This document shows positions 56,295 to 64,000 of a stretch of 64,000 nucleotides of DNA, one piece after another. The stretch's first letter is position 1. Each line of letters starts with the position of its first letter. The DNA comes from Acidovorax kalamii. GTDB lineage: Bacteria > Pseudomonadota > Gammaproteobacteria > Burkholderiales > Burkholderiaceae_C. The translations under genes were made by a program, and so were the position numbers. The notes beneath the pieces were generated by a model, which saw only the letters and a list, made by a program, of their open reading frames with translations, did no database searches and was not told the DNA's origin. Location of the stretch: positions 372,001 to 436,000 of the forward strand of contig NZ_NOIG01000008.1 of NCBI RefSeq assembly GCF_002245625.1, read 5' to 3'.

Positions 56295-57461
56295 ATGGAC
56301 ATCATCCATGAAAAGACACCGCGCGAAACTGCTGGACGGGACACCATGGTGCGGTTTCGCATGCAGTTTCAAGCAGCTGCGTTCGCGGCGCTCGAAATTC
56401 TGAGCGGTAAAGAAGTCGACCGCGTCTACTGTGACTACCACGACGACTTCGTCGTGCGCAGAATCGTTGACGGCGCCGTCGAATACCACTTCTTTCAGGT
56501 CAAGACTAAAGGTCGGGCCAACCAACAGTGGGACGTCGACGGAGTTTTCTCTCTGAAGAAGACCGGCCAGCTCGACACGCCCGAGAAGTTGGAGGCCATC
56601 CGCAGCAGCATCGCGGGCAAGCTGTTCGTGCACACAGTCGAGTTCGGCGAGCAGTGCCGCGAAGTCACCGTTTTAAGCAACGTGCACTTCAAGGACGAAG
56701 TTCATGAGCTCGTCGCAGACTTAGCAGCGGGCACGTCCAGCAAGAAGTACATCCGCCAGCTCATCGAGAAGTTCGCGGCCGTCATATCGCCCGAAAAGCC
56801 TATGACGCCTGAGGAGGTCGAAGCGGCTCGAAGGAAGCTGACGTTGCGGCCCAACGTTCAATACATCGGTGACGCGCTCGAAGCCTTCGGCGTCGCCGCG
56901 CACAACGCCATCTGGAAGCACTCGGAGATTGAGCTGCACCAGCACGAGGTTGAGCGAATCGCCAAGAGCTTGGTGATGCTAGTTGAAGATAAGTCCTGTA
57001 CGCCAATTAGCGGTCTTTCCAAGTCGGACATCGAGTTGGCGACAGGAGTCGGTTTGGAGGACCTACTCAAGGTTCTGAGCATATCGACCCAGGTGTACCA
57101 GACGCTACTGCAAGGTGGTGATCCCGCTGCTATCAAGTCAGCCTCTATCCTGCAACGGAAACTGAAGGAGATTGGAACGCCTGAAAACATGATCGAGTCA
57201 GCCTCGCGTGCGAAGGTGTCGTGGGACGTATGGATGCGAAAGGCGCGCCACACATTTCCCGAGTTCACTTTGGACCGGCTGCTTGAGGAAATCGATAAGA
57301 AGTGCAAGGCCTGGCTGCTGGCTGGAGGCGAACTCGCTGACCTTGAGAAATGCATCAACGAGCTCATGCAGTCCCCCATTGGCAAGCAGTTCCCGACCCT
57401 AGGAATTGACTTGTTGTTCGGCGCGCTCTGCGCAGCCATCGTTCGGAAAGCTGCGCGATGA
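56295..57461 (+). CDS. DUF4297-type nuclease-like protein, effector of an ABC-three-component system
   Basis: 388 residues from the ATG at 56295. The N-terminal 75 residues show the restriction-endonuclease-like DUF4297 pattern: EKTPRETAGRDTMVRF, then YCDYHDDFVV with Asp51 and HFFQVKTKG with the Q-x-K (Gln68, Lys70) of the nuclease core. The same family gives the Cap4 nuclease of CBASS. The C-terminal 300 residues are helical and unrecognised, as expected for an effector. Codon use is less GC-biased than the flanks. The TGA overlaps the next ATG by 4 bp. Predicted DNA cutter. Confidence 0.82.
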   Translation: MDIIHEKTPRETAGRDTMVRFRMQFQAAAFAALEILSGKEVDRVYCDYHDDFVVRRIVDGAVEYHFFQVKTKGRANQQWDVDGVFSLKKTGQLDTPEKLEAIRSSIAGKLFVHTVEFGEQCREVTVLSNVHFKDEVHELVADLAAGTSSKKYIRQLIEKFAAVISPEKPMTPEEVEAARRKLTLRPNVQYIGDALEAFGVAAHNAIWKHSEIELHQHEVERIAKSLVMLVEDKSCTPISGLSKSDIELATGVGLEDLLKVLSISTQVYQTLLQGGDPAAIKSASILQRKLKEIGTPENMIESASRAKVSWDVWMRKARHTFPEFTLDRLLEEIDKKCKAWLLAGGELADLEKCINELMQSPIGKQFPTLGIDLLFGALCAAIVRKAAR

Positions 57462-57937
57462 GCACCGCCGACTTCTTCTCCGAAGCCAGGCGGCTCGGCC
57501 TGAAGCTGAATGTTTCTGGCGAAGGCCCTTCGCCTGCGCACGCGCTCGACAACGAAGCCCTGTTCCAGTTGCCTCTGCTTGCCATGACCATCTTGGCCCT
57601 CTGCAAGGGGCGATCAAAGCCGGAATTGCCTGAGATTGGCCAGCTAGTTGGAGAATGCCTTGAGCGAACCGTGGCTGGCTTTAAAGGTTCCTCGCAGGAC
57701 ATCGGATGGTCCGGCAACTTGCGCATCAGGACTATCAAGGCCTTGACGTTCCTTGAGTCGACCGGGCAAATCGTCATCGACAAGGCAACGCGCGAAATCT
57801 CTGCCACCGACTTGGGCAAAAAGGTCTACTCCGGCGCCGTGCAGGGGGAGAGTCTGCTGGCGCACTCCATGAGAACCATCGAGCTCAGTTACCAATACAT
57901 CAGGGAAGAAGCTCGAGTCAAAGGGGAAGTCAATTGA
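57458..57937 (+). CDS. Small middle component of the three-component system
   Basis: 159 residues, ATG overlapping the previous TGA. Predicted helical with a winged-helix-like part (LRIRTIKALTFLESTGQIVI, then ATREISATDLGKKVY), matching the small middle-component family that links effector and ABC ATPase in ABC-3C systems. It probably senses or relays a signal. Its stop overlaps the start (TTG) of the ATPase gene by 4 bp, so the three proteins should be made together. Confidence 0.72.
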   Translation: MSTADFFSEARRLGLKLNVSGEGPSPAHALDNEALFQLPLLAMTILALCKGRSKPELPEIGQLVGECLERTVAGFKGSSQDIGWSGNLRIRTIKALTFLESTGQIVIDKATREISATDLGKKVYSGAVQGESLLAHSMRTIELSYQYIREEARVKGEVN

Positions 57938-59757
57938 GATTGAAGTCACTGCAGGTTGAGCCCTTGGGCGAAGAGGGCTGGGAAACCCCGCTCCTTGAGC
58001 TTGGGCACCGAACCACAATGCTGTTCGCTGCAAACGGCAGCGGAAAGTCGCCTGTTGTTCGAATGCTGGCTTCAGCGCTGGGATTTCCCAACAACTTCAG
58101 GGCAGAGATTCTGGAGAAGTGCAGTGCGGTTGTCTTGCACGCAGAAGTGGACAAGAAACCGCTCAAAATCCGGCGTGCTCTTGAGGCAAAAAATGGAGAC
58201 TTCTATGCCACGATTGATTTTGATGGCACGCAGACTGAGCACTATTCTGAGGCGTCTTTTTCAGTCGCACTTTTCCAGTTGCTTGGACTCAAGCCACCCC
58301 GGCTTGTGTCGAACAAGGGCACAGAGGCGCAGCCCTACATTGCTACCCTGCTACCGCTCTTTTACTTGATCCAGGGTCACGGATACTCTGCGGCCTACCG
58401 TGCGCCCAGCTCGTTCATCGCCGACCAGTTCGCAGAGATGGTGCGGTTTGCCTTCGGTCTGAATCCGAAGCACTCTTTCGAAATAAAGAAGTCGCTCATA
58501 GAAGAGAAGGGTGCGCTGGAGGCGCAAACCCGCAAGATCGTCGCGGCCCAGCGTGTGCTCGAGTATCAGAGTCGCGGCGTAGATGACAGCGATGCAAACA
58601 AGGCGGCGCTACAACTGACTTCTGAGAGTCTGACGCAGCAGATCGAGGGACTTCGTGCATCGGTGGACGCTAAGGGCACCGCGAGTTCTACCCTGACGGA
58701 GCTCCTACGTCAGAAGGATGCGCAAATTCAGACTCGTCAACTGGAGCTTTTCGAACTGAAGACCCGAGTTGCGGGCATCGAAACCATCCGCGCAGAGATT
58801 GATGGCGAAGTCAAGACTCTCGGCCTGAACGAGGAGGCGTTAGGCGTCTTTAAGTCGTTCCAGGAAATCTGCCGTGTTCCGAACTGCGGCCTTTTCCTCG
58901 GAAGCTCCGAGTCCTATGGGAAGAATCTGCTGTACCTCAAGGACCAAATTAAAGACCTTGAACGGAACAGTCGCCGCGCTGAGATTCGCGCTGAGCAGTT
59001 GGCGGAGCGGCTTGAGGAATTGGAGGAGGAACGCCAGACTCTCGCTAAGAGCCTTGAATCGCCTACTACTTCCGGCGTTGACCAACTGGTGACGGCAGTG
59101 CAGTCTTTGACCAAGCAACTTGTCAGCGTCGAGAGTGCGCTAGCCCAAATATCGGGCTTAAAGGACTCGCGCTCGAAGCTTTTCAAACTAGAGCAAGAGC
59201 GCGACCGCATTCAGGACCGTATCGAAGGTCTTACAAATACTGGAAGGGCCGACCACGCTTTCAACGATCTCCGCCGGAAACTCCGTGAGCTGACCGTTAA
59301 ATGGATGGACATGCTGGAAACGACTAGTGTGTCGAGAAACGTAGACATTGACTTGAATCTGAGGTTTACCTTCGGAGGGGAAACGCTGGAGACCATCGGC
59401 AGCGGGGGCACCAGCAGTACCACGAGCCGTCTAGTGCTTGCGATTCACGCAGCACTATTGGAGGCCTACCTCGCAGACGGGACTCGTCCGTTCCGCTTCC
59501 TAATTCTCGATACACCGAAGCAGGATGAGCTCCACACTGCTGACTTGGCAAGGTACCTCACAGAGCTCGAGAAAATGTGCGAGGCTAACGATGCGCAGCT
59601 TCTCTTCTCCTCCACCGAATACGAACACCCGATAGCGAAGCAAGACAAGCGCTGGCTTCCGTCGTACCGCGGGCCGGAGAAACCGATGTACCTCGGGAGG
59701 CGGTCCGATTTGTTGCCTGAAACGGAGGCTGCTTCCGATCCTGGCGACGGGGCGTAG
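57934..59757 (+). CDS. SMC/Rad50-like ABC ATPase of the three-component system
   Basis: 607 residues from a TTG start overlapping the previous stop. Walker A FAANGSGKSPVV (Lys38; the usual first Gly is Ala and the usual Thr after Ser is Pro), a coiled coil from about 185 to 460 interrupted near 312-317 by CRVPNC, an ABC signature-like GSGGTSSTTSR (about 488-498), Walker B FLILDTPKQ (Asp526) and a switch-like FSSTEYEH. This is Rad50/RecN style. It would gate the effector by ATP-driven conformational change on DNA. Likely regulated by LexA. Confidence 0.85.
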   Translation: MRLKSLQVEPLGEEGWETPLLELGHRTTMLFAANGSGKSPVVRMLASALGFPNNFRAEILEKCSAVVLHAEVDKKPLKIRRALEAKNGDFYATIDFDGTQTEHYSEASFSVALFQLLGLKPPRLVSNKGTEAQPYIATLLPLFYLIQGHGYSAAYRAPSSFIADQFAEMVRFAFGLNPKHSFEIKKSLIEEKGALEAQTRKIVAAQRVLEYQSRGVDDSDANKAALQLTSESLTQQIEGLRASVDAKGTASSTLTELLRQKDAQIQTRQLELFELKTRVAGIETIRAEIDGEVKTLGLNEEALGVFKSFQEICRVPNCGLFLGSSESYGKNLLYLKDQIKDLERNSRRAEIRAEQLAERLEELEEERQTLAKSLESPTTSGVDQLVTAVQSLTKQLVSVESALAQISGLKDSRSKLFKLEQERDRIQDRIEGLTNTGRADHAFNDLRRKLRELTVKWMDMLETTSVSRNVDIDLNLRFTFGGETLETIGSGGTSSTTSRLVLAIHAALLEAYLADGTRPFRFLILDTPKQDELHTADLARYLTELEKMCEANDAQLLFSSTEYEHPIAKQDKRWLPSYRGPEKPMYLGRRSDLLPETEAASDPGDGA

Positions 59758-59851
59758 GCCTCAAGGTTGGGAGCTGAGTGACTGCTTTCGCCGCAATACC
59801 GGTAGCGAATCGCTTCTCACCAGCGTGCGTCTTTGCTCGTTCAGGCGGTAA

Positions 59852-61600
59852 TCACTTGCAGTTAAAACTGCTCGCACTCTCCACATCCCCTGTGCCGTTG
59901 TAGCGTGCCACCTTGGGGTACACACACAGCGGCCGGGTGCGGTTGGCAGACCAGCTGGCAGGCAGTTCGGCGTTGACCACCTTGGCCCCCGCGCCACGCG
60001 CGTTCGCCGTCACGCTGTCGGGCGCCTTGCCCTGTTCCACCCACGCCACCAGCGGGGCCAGCATGTCGAACTGGTCGGTGGCGGGGCCGCCGGAGCAGTG
60101 GTTCATGCCTGGCACCAGGTACAGACGAGCGAAGTCGTCGGCCTTGCCGCCGTGGTTTGCTTGCACGCGTTCCATCCAGTTCGCGGTGTCGATGGGCGAG
60201 AACACGCCGTCGGCCACGCCGTGGTAGACCATCATCTTGGCGCCCCGGTTGCGCAGGGCGCTCAGGTCTGCGGGGTTGGGCGGCGTCATGTACGACCACG
60301 ATGACTCGGTGTAGACCGGTGTGGTGGCGAACATCTTGGGGTAGTCCGCGTCCAGGCTGAAGTTCAGCGCGTACTGCAGGCCGGTGGTGGCCTTGAAGGC
60401 GTCCAGGGTGGAGGGCGGCGTGGTGAACAAGAAGGCCACGGCACCTGCGTCGCGCGTGGTGGGGGCGTTGAAGTGCCAGAACGCAAAGTTGCTGCCTGCC
60501 ACGCCGGGGTCGAACCAGGTGCCGGTGTACAGGGCTTCGCCCTTGCTGTTTTGGGGCCCGGCGAAGATGCTGGCCAGCACGTTCTTTTGCTCGGCAGAGA
60601 TGCACGATCCATCCCGCGCAGTATCGGCAGCGGTACAGGTGGGCACGTCGCGTTGCAGGTTGAACGCTGCCTGGCAGGCCTGCACGTCGTTCACCTGGCC
60701 GTCGGTGGCGCCGTCCAGCGCGTCGCAGCGTTCCACGATCTTGCGGCCGATGAGCTGGAACTCGGCGGGGCTCACGGCCTTGGTCAGGTCGGGCTGGCCG
60801 TTGGCGTCCTTGGTGGCCACTTTGGCGTACTGCTGGGCCTTCCACAGCTGCGCGGTGGCAGCCTTGGGCAGACTGAAGCCGGGGTTGCCCGCCAGGATGC
60901 CGTCGTACTGGTCGGCATAGCGCGATGCGGCCACCATGGCGTGGCGTCCGCCGTTGGAGCAGCCTGCGATGTACGAGCGGTCGGGGCCCTTGCCGTAGGC
61001 GCCTTTGATCAGGTCTTTGGCCATGGGGGTGAGGGTGCCCACGGCCTGGTAGCCATAGTCGCGCCGGGCCTGGGGGTCCAGCCCGAAGAAGGGCGTGGGC
61101 GCGCCGTGGCCCGCGTCGGAGCTGAGCACCGCAAAGCCTTGCACCAGGCCGGGGGCCACGGGCGCAGCGCCGCTCACCGCACCGAGCGCGGTCACCACGC
61201 TGCCGTCCAGCCCGCCGTTGGCCTGGTGCAGAAAGCGGCCGTTCCAGTGGACGGGCAGACGGATCTCAAAACCGATGGCGTAGCTGGCGCCATCCACGGG
61301 GCCGGTGCGCTCTTTCATCTTGCCTTTGACGAGGCAGTGCGCGGGCGCCTGGGTGGTGTTGCCCTGCAGGGTGATCGGGCCTTCGGCCACCATTTCTGCC
61401 GAGGTGATGCGCGTGTTGGGCAGCGCGAGGCTCTGGGCCAGCGTGGTGCAGTTTTTCAGCGTGGCTGGGGTGGCGGCGCCCAGCTGCGGTGGGGGCGCGG
61501 TGCGCGGTGCGCTGGCGCAGCCCGCCAGCAGCATGGCGGTGCCGACCAGGGCCATGGCCAGGGCCGACAGGGGGAGGGGGCGCGGGAGAGGGTGTGGCAT
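59852..61600 (-). CDS. Tannase/feruloyl-esterase-family lipoprotein, first of tandem pair
   Basis: 582 residues from the ATG at 61600, with GGAGA upstream. A lipobox (LLAGCAS) follows the signal peptide. The tannase CS-D-HC arrangement is present: nucleophile GCSNGGR, acid in HGVADGVFSP, and His in VPGMNHCSGG, with the flanking cysteines that form the characteristic disulfide. A Ca-binding-like CDALDGATDG occurs in the lid. It should cleave esters of aromatic acids (feruloyl, tannate or terephthalate type) in the periplasm or at the surface. Confidence 0.9.
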   Translation of the reverse strand: MPHPLPRPLPLSALAMALVGTAMLLAGCASAPRTAPPPQLGAATPATLKNCTTLAQSLALPNTRITSAEMVAEGPITLQGNTTQAPAHCLVKGKMKERTGPVDGASYAIGFEIRLPVHWNGRFLHQANGGLDGSVVTALGAVSGAAPVAPGLVQGFAVLSSDAGHGAPTPFFGLDPQARRDYGYQAVGTLTPMAKDLIKGAYGKGPDRSYIAGCSNGGRHAMVAASRYADQYDGILAGNPGFSLPKAATAQLWKAQQYAKVATKDANGQPDLTKAVSPAEFQLIGRKIVERCDALDGATDGQVNDVQACQAAFNLQRDVPTCTAADTARDGSCISAEQKNVLASIFAGPQNSKGEALYTGTWFDPGVAGSNFAFWHFNAPTTRDAGAVAFLFTTPPSTLDAFKATTGLQYALNFSLDADYPKMFATTPVYTESSWSYMTPPNPADLSALRNRGAKMMVYHGVADGVFSPIDTANWMERVQANHGGKADDFARLYLVPGMNHCSGGPATDQFDMLAPLVAWVEQGKAPDSVTANARGAGAKVVNAELPASWSANRTRPLCVYPKVARYNGTGDVESASSFNCK

Positions 61601-61663
61601 GCGGTGTCTCCGAAGGGTGGAGGGTGTGCTCCCGCGCTCTGGGCGAGGGGGGCACACCCGAAG

Positions 61664-61695
61664 AAAAAAGGCCCGGGCCGCAAGGGCCGGGGCCT
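61664..61695 (-). terminator. Intrinsic terminator after the second tannase gene
   Basis: Minus-strand hairpin AGGCCCCGGCCC/GGCCCGGGCCT with one bulge and a TTGC loop, followed by six T residues. Starts 8 bp after the stop at 61703. Confidence 0.8.
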
Positions 61696-61702
61696 GGGCG
61701 CG

Positions 61703-63445
61703 CTACTTGCAGCTGAAGCTGCTGGCGCTTTCGATGTCACCCGTGCCGTTGTAGCGTGCGACCTGGGGGTAGGGGCACAGGGGGCGGGTGCGGGTGGCCG
61801 ACCAGCTGGCGGGCACGTCGGCGTTGGCGCCGGCAGCGTTGCCCTTGCCGCGCACACTGGCCAGCACGGTGGCGGGGGCTTCTCCCTTTTCCACCCAGTT
61901 CACCAGCGGGGTCAGCATGTCGAACTGGTCGGTGGCGGGGCCGCCGGAGCAGTGGTTCATGCCGGGCACGCGGTAGAAGCGGGCGAAGTTGCTGGCGTCG
62001 CCATTGTTGGCGGCGCGCACGCTGTCATACCAGGCGGTGGTGTCGTCGCTGGAGAAGATCGGGTCGCTGGTGCCGTGGTAGACCATCATCTTGGCGCCCC
62101 GGTTCTTCATGGCCGACAGGTTGCTGGGGTTGGGCGGTGTCATGAACGACATGGCGCTTTCGGTGTACACGGCGCTGGTGGCGTTCACACGGGCCAGCAT
62201 GGTGTCCACGTTGCCGGTCAGGGCGAACACGGGGCCGTTGAAGGTGGCGGGGTCCTCGGGGGGCACCGACCAGATCAGGCCCACGCCGCCCGAGTCCAGC
62301 ACCAGCGGTGCCGTGAACTCCCAGAAGCCATAGCCTGCGCCTGCCAGCCCTGCGTCGTAGGGGAAGCTGGTGTAGATCTTGTTGCCCGCGCTGGTGGTGG
62401 GGCCGCTGAAGATCTTGGCAATCCCTGCCTTCTGGTCGGCAGACAGGCAGGTGCCGTCGCGGCCGCCGCTGCAGGTGGGCACGTCGCGTTGCAGGTTGAA
62501 AGCGGCCTGGCAGGCGCCGGTGTCCTGCACCAGCCCGTCGGTGCTGCCATCCAGCGCATCGCACTTGGCCAGCACGGCGTTGGAGACCAGCGCGCGCTCG
62601 GCCGTGGTGAAGCCGGTGGACAGGTCGCCAGGCGTGCTGGCCAGCGACGCATAGATCTTGCCGCTGGCAATGTTGGCGATGGCCGCCTTGGGCAGGTTGA
62701 AGCCGGGGTTGCCCACCAGGTAGCCGTCGTACTGGTCGGCAAACCGCGACGCGGCCACCATGGTGTGGCGCCCGCCGTTGGAGCAGCCGCCAAAGTACGA
62801 ACGGTCGGGGCCCTTGCCATAGGCGGTCTGGATGGCGCTCTTGGCCATGGGGGTGAGTTTGGCCACGGCCTGGTAGCCGTAGTCCAGCCGTGCCTGCGGG
62901 TCGATGCCGAAGTTGGGGCCCATGGCGGCTTCGTGGCCCGCGTCGGAGCTGATGACGGCAAAGCCCATGTTCAAGGCGTTGTTCAAACCCGCCCCGCCGT
63001 TGACGGCGCCAGTGGCTGCAACGATGTTGCCGTCGATGCCCCCGTTGCCCTGGTAGAAGAAGCGGCCGTTCCAGGTGTTGGGCAGGCGCATTTCAAAACC
63101 GATTGCGTAGCTCTTGCCGTCCACCGAGCTCACACGCTGGTGCATCTTGCCGGTGATCTGGCAGTGCGCGCGCACTGCCGTGCCTGCGACGGTCAGCGTG
63201 CCTTCTGCAATCGGGTTGGCGGCGGTGATGGTGGTGTTGGGGAAGTTGATGCGCGTCGCCAGCTCACTGCACGACTGCAAGGAACCCGGTGTGGCGGCTG
63301 CCAGCTGGGGCAATCCGGGTTCGGACGATCCGCCGCAGGCGACAAGCAGTGCGGCGGGCAACGCTGCCATGGCCGCTAGGGTCGCCCGAGAGGCTCGGGA
63401 CTGGGGGTGTGCACGCATTCCTGACTTTTTTCTTCTGAAGTTCAT
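61703..63445 (-). CDS. Tannase/feruloyl-esterase-family lipoprotein, second of tandem pair
   Basis: 580 residues, same direction and closely similar to the downstream gene; the two share long conserved stretches such as TRTRPLCPYPQVARYNGTGD near the C-terminus. Signal with lipobox LLVACGGSS. CS-D-HC set: GCSNGGR, HGTSDPIFSS, VPGMNHCSGG. GGAGA precedes the ATG. Ending in its own terminator, it is probably transcribed separately from its paralogue. A duplication with later divergence; substrates may differ. Confidence 0.9.
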   Translation of the reverse strand: MNFRRKKSGMRAHPQSRASRATLAAMAALPAALLVACGGSSEPGLPQLAAATPGSLQSCSELATRINFPNTTITAANPIAEGTLTVAGTAVRAHCQITGKMHQRVSSVDGKSYAIGFEMRLPNTWNGRFFYQGNGGIDGNIVAATGAVNGGAGLNNALNMGFAVISSDAGHEAAMGPNFGIDPQARLDYGYQAVAKLTPMAKSAIQTAYGKGPDRSYFGGCSNGGRHTMVAASRFADQYDGYLVGNPGFNLPKAAIANIASGKIYASLASTPGDLSTGFTTAERALVSNAVLAKCDALDGSTDGLVQDTGACQAAFNLQRDVPTCSGGRDGTCLSADQKAGIAKIFSGPTTSAGNKIYTSFPYDAGLAGAGYGFWEFTAPLVLDSGGVGLIWSVPPEDPATFNGPVFALTGNVDTMLARVNATSAVYTESAMSFMTPPNPSNLSAMKNRGAKMMVYHGTSDPIFSSDDTTAWYDSVRAANNGDASNFARFYRVPGMNHCSGGPATDQFDMLTPLVNWVEKGEAPATVLASVRGKGNAAGANADVPASWSATRTRPLCPYPQVARYNGTGDIESASSFSCK

Positions 63446-63529
63446 GCTGTTGTCTCCGGTTTTTCGAGGCGCAAGGAATCCCGCAGCGCGGCCTCAACAC
63501 GCTGTGGGAGGGAGATCGTTCAGATGGGT

Positions 63530-63592
63530 GTTGCTACTATTTCTGTAGCTATAGGTGCTTGTCCATCAGGCGGTAGCGGCCATTTTTGGCTT
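63530..63592 (-). repeat. Dispersed palindromic repeat, copy H
   Basis: Minus-strand reading AAAAATGGCCGCTACCGCC ... AGCTACAGAAATAGTAGCAA. Encodes the last residues (KPKMAATA) of the acyl-CoA dehydrogenase-like protein. Confidence 0.76.
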
Positions 63593-64000
63593 GATTTCCA
63601 GTGCCTGTGCAATGCGCTGGCGCAGCATGGCCGCGCGCATCTCGAACTCGGGCAGCACCCACTGGGCCAGTGCCTGGGCCGGGGTGCTCCAGCGTTCGGG
63701 AGCTTGGGTCGGCTCGCTCCCTCGCTCGCCTTGGGCCACGGCGCTGATCTCGCCCCAGGCCCAGTCCAGCAGCACCAGCGCCACGGCGCGCAGGTAGTCG
63801 TCGGCCACCCAGTAGGGCAGTTCGGGGTCGGTCTGCGCGGCAATCGCCAGGGTCTGTGTGATCTCGACCAGCGCATGGCGGCGTGCGCTGGCAGCAGGGC
63901 TGGGCGCTGCGCCGGGCAGCGTGGCCAGCAGCGCGGCCAGGCCCTGGCCGCCATCGGCCAGCACCTTGCGCACCAGCAGGTCAATCGCCTGGATCTCGTT
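63566..64000 (-). CDS. Acyl-CoA dehydrogenase C-terminal part
   Basis: The last 145 codons of a gene that starts beyond the window. The opening NEIQAIDLLVRKVLADGGQG is the C-terminal motif of acyl-CoA dehydrogenases (Gly/Glu before the flavin-binding helix), and the rest, WVADDYLRAVALVLLDWAWGEI, is the terminal helical domain often found in the longer FadE/AidB-type members. FAD-dependent oxidation of acyl-CoA is expected. The final residues are repeat-derived. Confidence 0.75.
   Translation of the reverse strand, partial: NEIQAIDLLVRKVLADGGQGLAALLATLPGAAPSPAASARRHALVEITQTLAIAAQTDPELPYWVADDYLRAVALVLLDWAWGEISAVAQGERGSEPTQAPERWSTPAQALAQWVLPEFEMRAAMLRQRIAQALEIKPKMAATA

Noticed and set aside
56295-59757. 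CBASS (Cap4) interpretation of the DUF4297 gene
   Set aside because: No cyclic nucleotide synthase gene or SAVED domain is present; the ATPase and small middle protein fit ABC-3C better.

Overview
The window is high-GC DNA with the gene content of a Comamonadaceae betaproteobacterium (Acidovorax-like). This rests on the proteins, on a SAH riboswitch ahead of a shortened metH, and on an imperfect palindromic repeat seen eight times. No rRNA, tRNA, insertion sequence, phage or CRISPR array was recognised. Calls were made by reading protein motifs and sequence by eye; no database search was run.

Region by region. 1-9.3 kb: the end of trhP, an SH3-domain secreted protein, a CorA-like channel, a convergent c-di-GMP pair (EAL, GAF-GGDEF) and a GPH-type transporter. 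9.2-18.5 kb: an acyl-CoA synthetase-like ligase overlapping that transporter gene, gdhA, a PPK2 kinase, a GFA-fold protein, a GlxA-type regulator, an MBL-fold protein, a divergent LysR/PACE efflux pair and a lipoprotein. 18.5-22.9 kb: SAH riboswitch with the C-terminal part of MetH, a Rid protein and a LysR regulator. 22.9-25.6 kb: a lower-GC accessory stretch with a MepA-like murein endopeptidase without signal peptide, a small exported Cys-rich protein, a VOC protein, a SUKH-type protein and an 89-residue orphan. 25.6-31.6 kb: aroK, a serine hydrolase, an acyl-CoA ligase, an SDR and a glycine-zipper protein.

31.6-49.2 kb is the most striking block: a nicotinate catabolism cluster joining two chemistries. 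NicA/NicB (2Fe-2S protein plus a molybdopterin dehydrogenase carrying three c-type haem motifs) would make 6-hydroxynicotinate and pass electrons to the respiratory chain. The next enzymes are those of the reductive route known from Eubacterium barkeri: a 6-hydroxynicotinate reductase and an enamidase. Ferredoxin and ferredoxin-NADP reductase genes lie divergently beside the reductase gene and could supply its electrons. A Liv-type ABC importer with two binding proteins, a TetR regulator, a UPF0280 protein and two DUF1185 proteins complete it. Inverted repeats in the central divergent promoter region, one of them repeated before the second binding-protein gene, are candidate operators.

49.2-55.5 kb: a lipoprotein, a tiny ORF, an EVE-domain protein, a LysE/Lrp pair, two VOC proteins, and pobA with its AraC-type regulator. 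55.8-59.8 kb: a probable defence island, a translationally coupled three-gene operon (DUF4297 nuclease-like protein, small winged-helix-like middle component, SMC/Rad50-like ATPase) matching the ABC-three-component architecture, with a near-ideal LexA (SOS) box upstream. 59.8-64 kb: two tandem tannase/feruloyl-esterase-family lipoproteins and the C-terminus of an acyl-CoA dehydrogenase.

The dispersed repeat supplies the C-termini of three proteins and an internal segment of a fourth.
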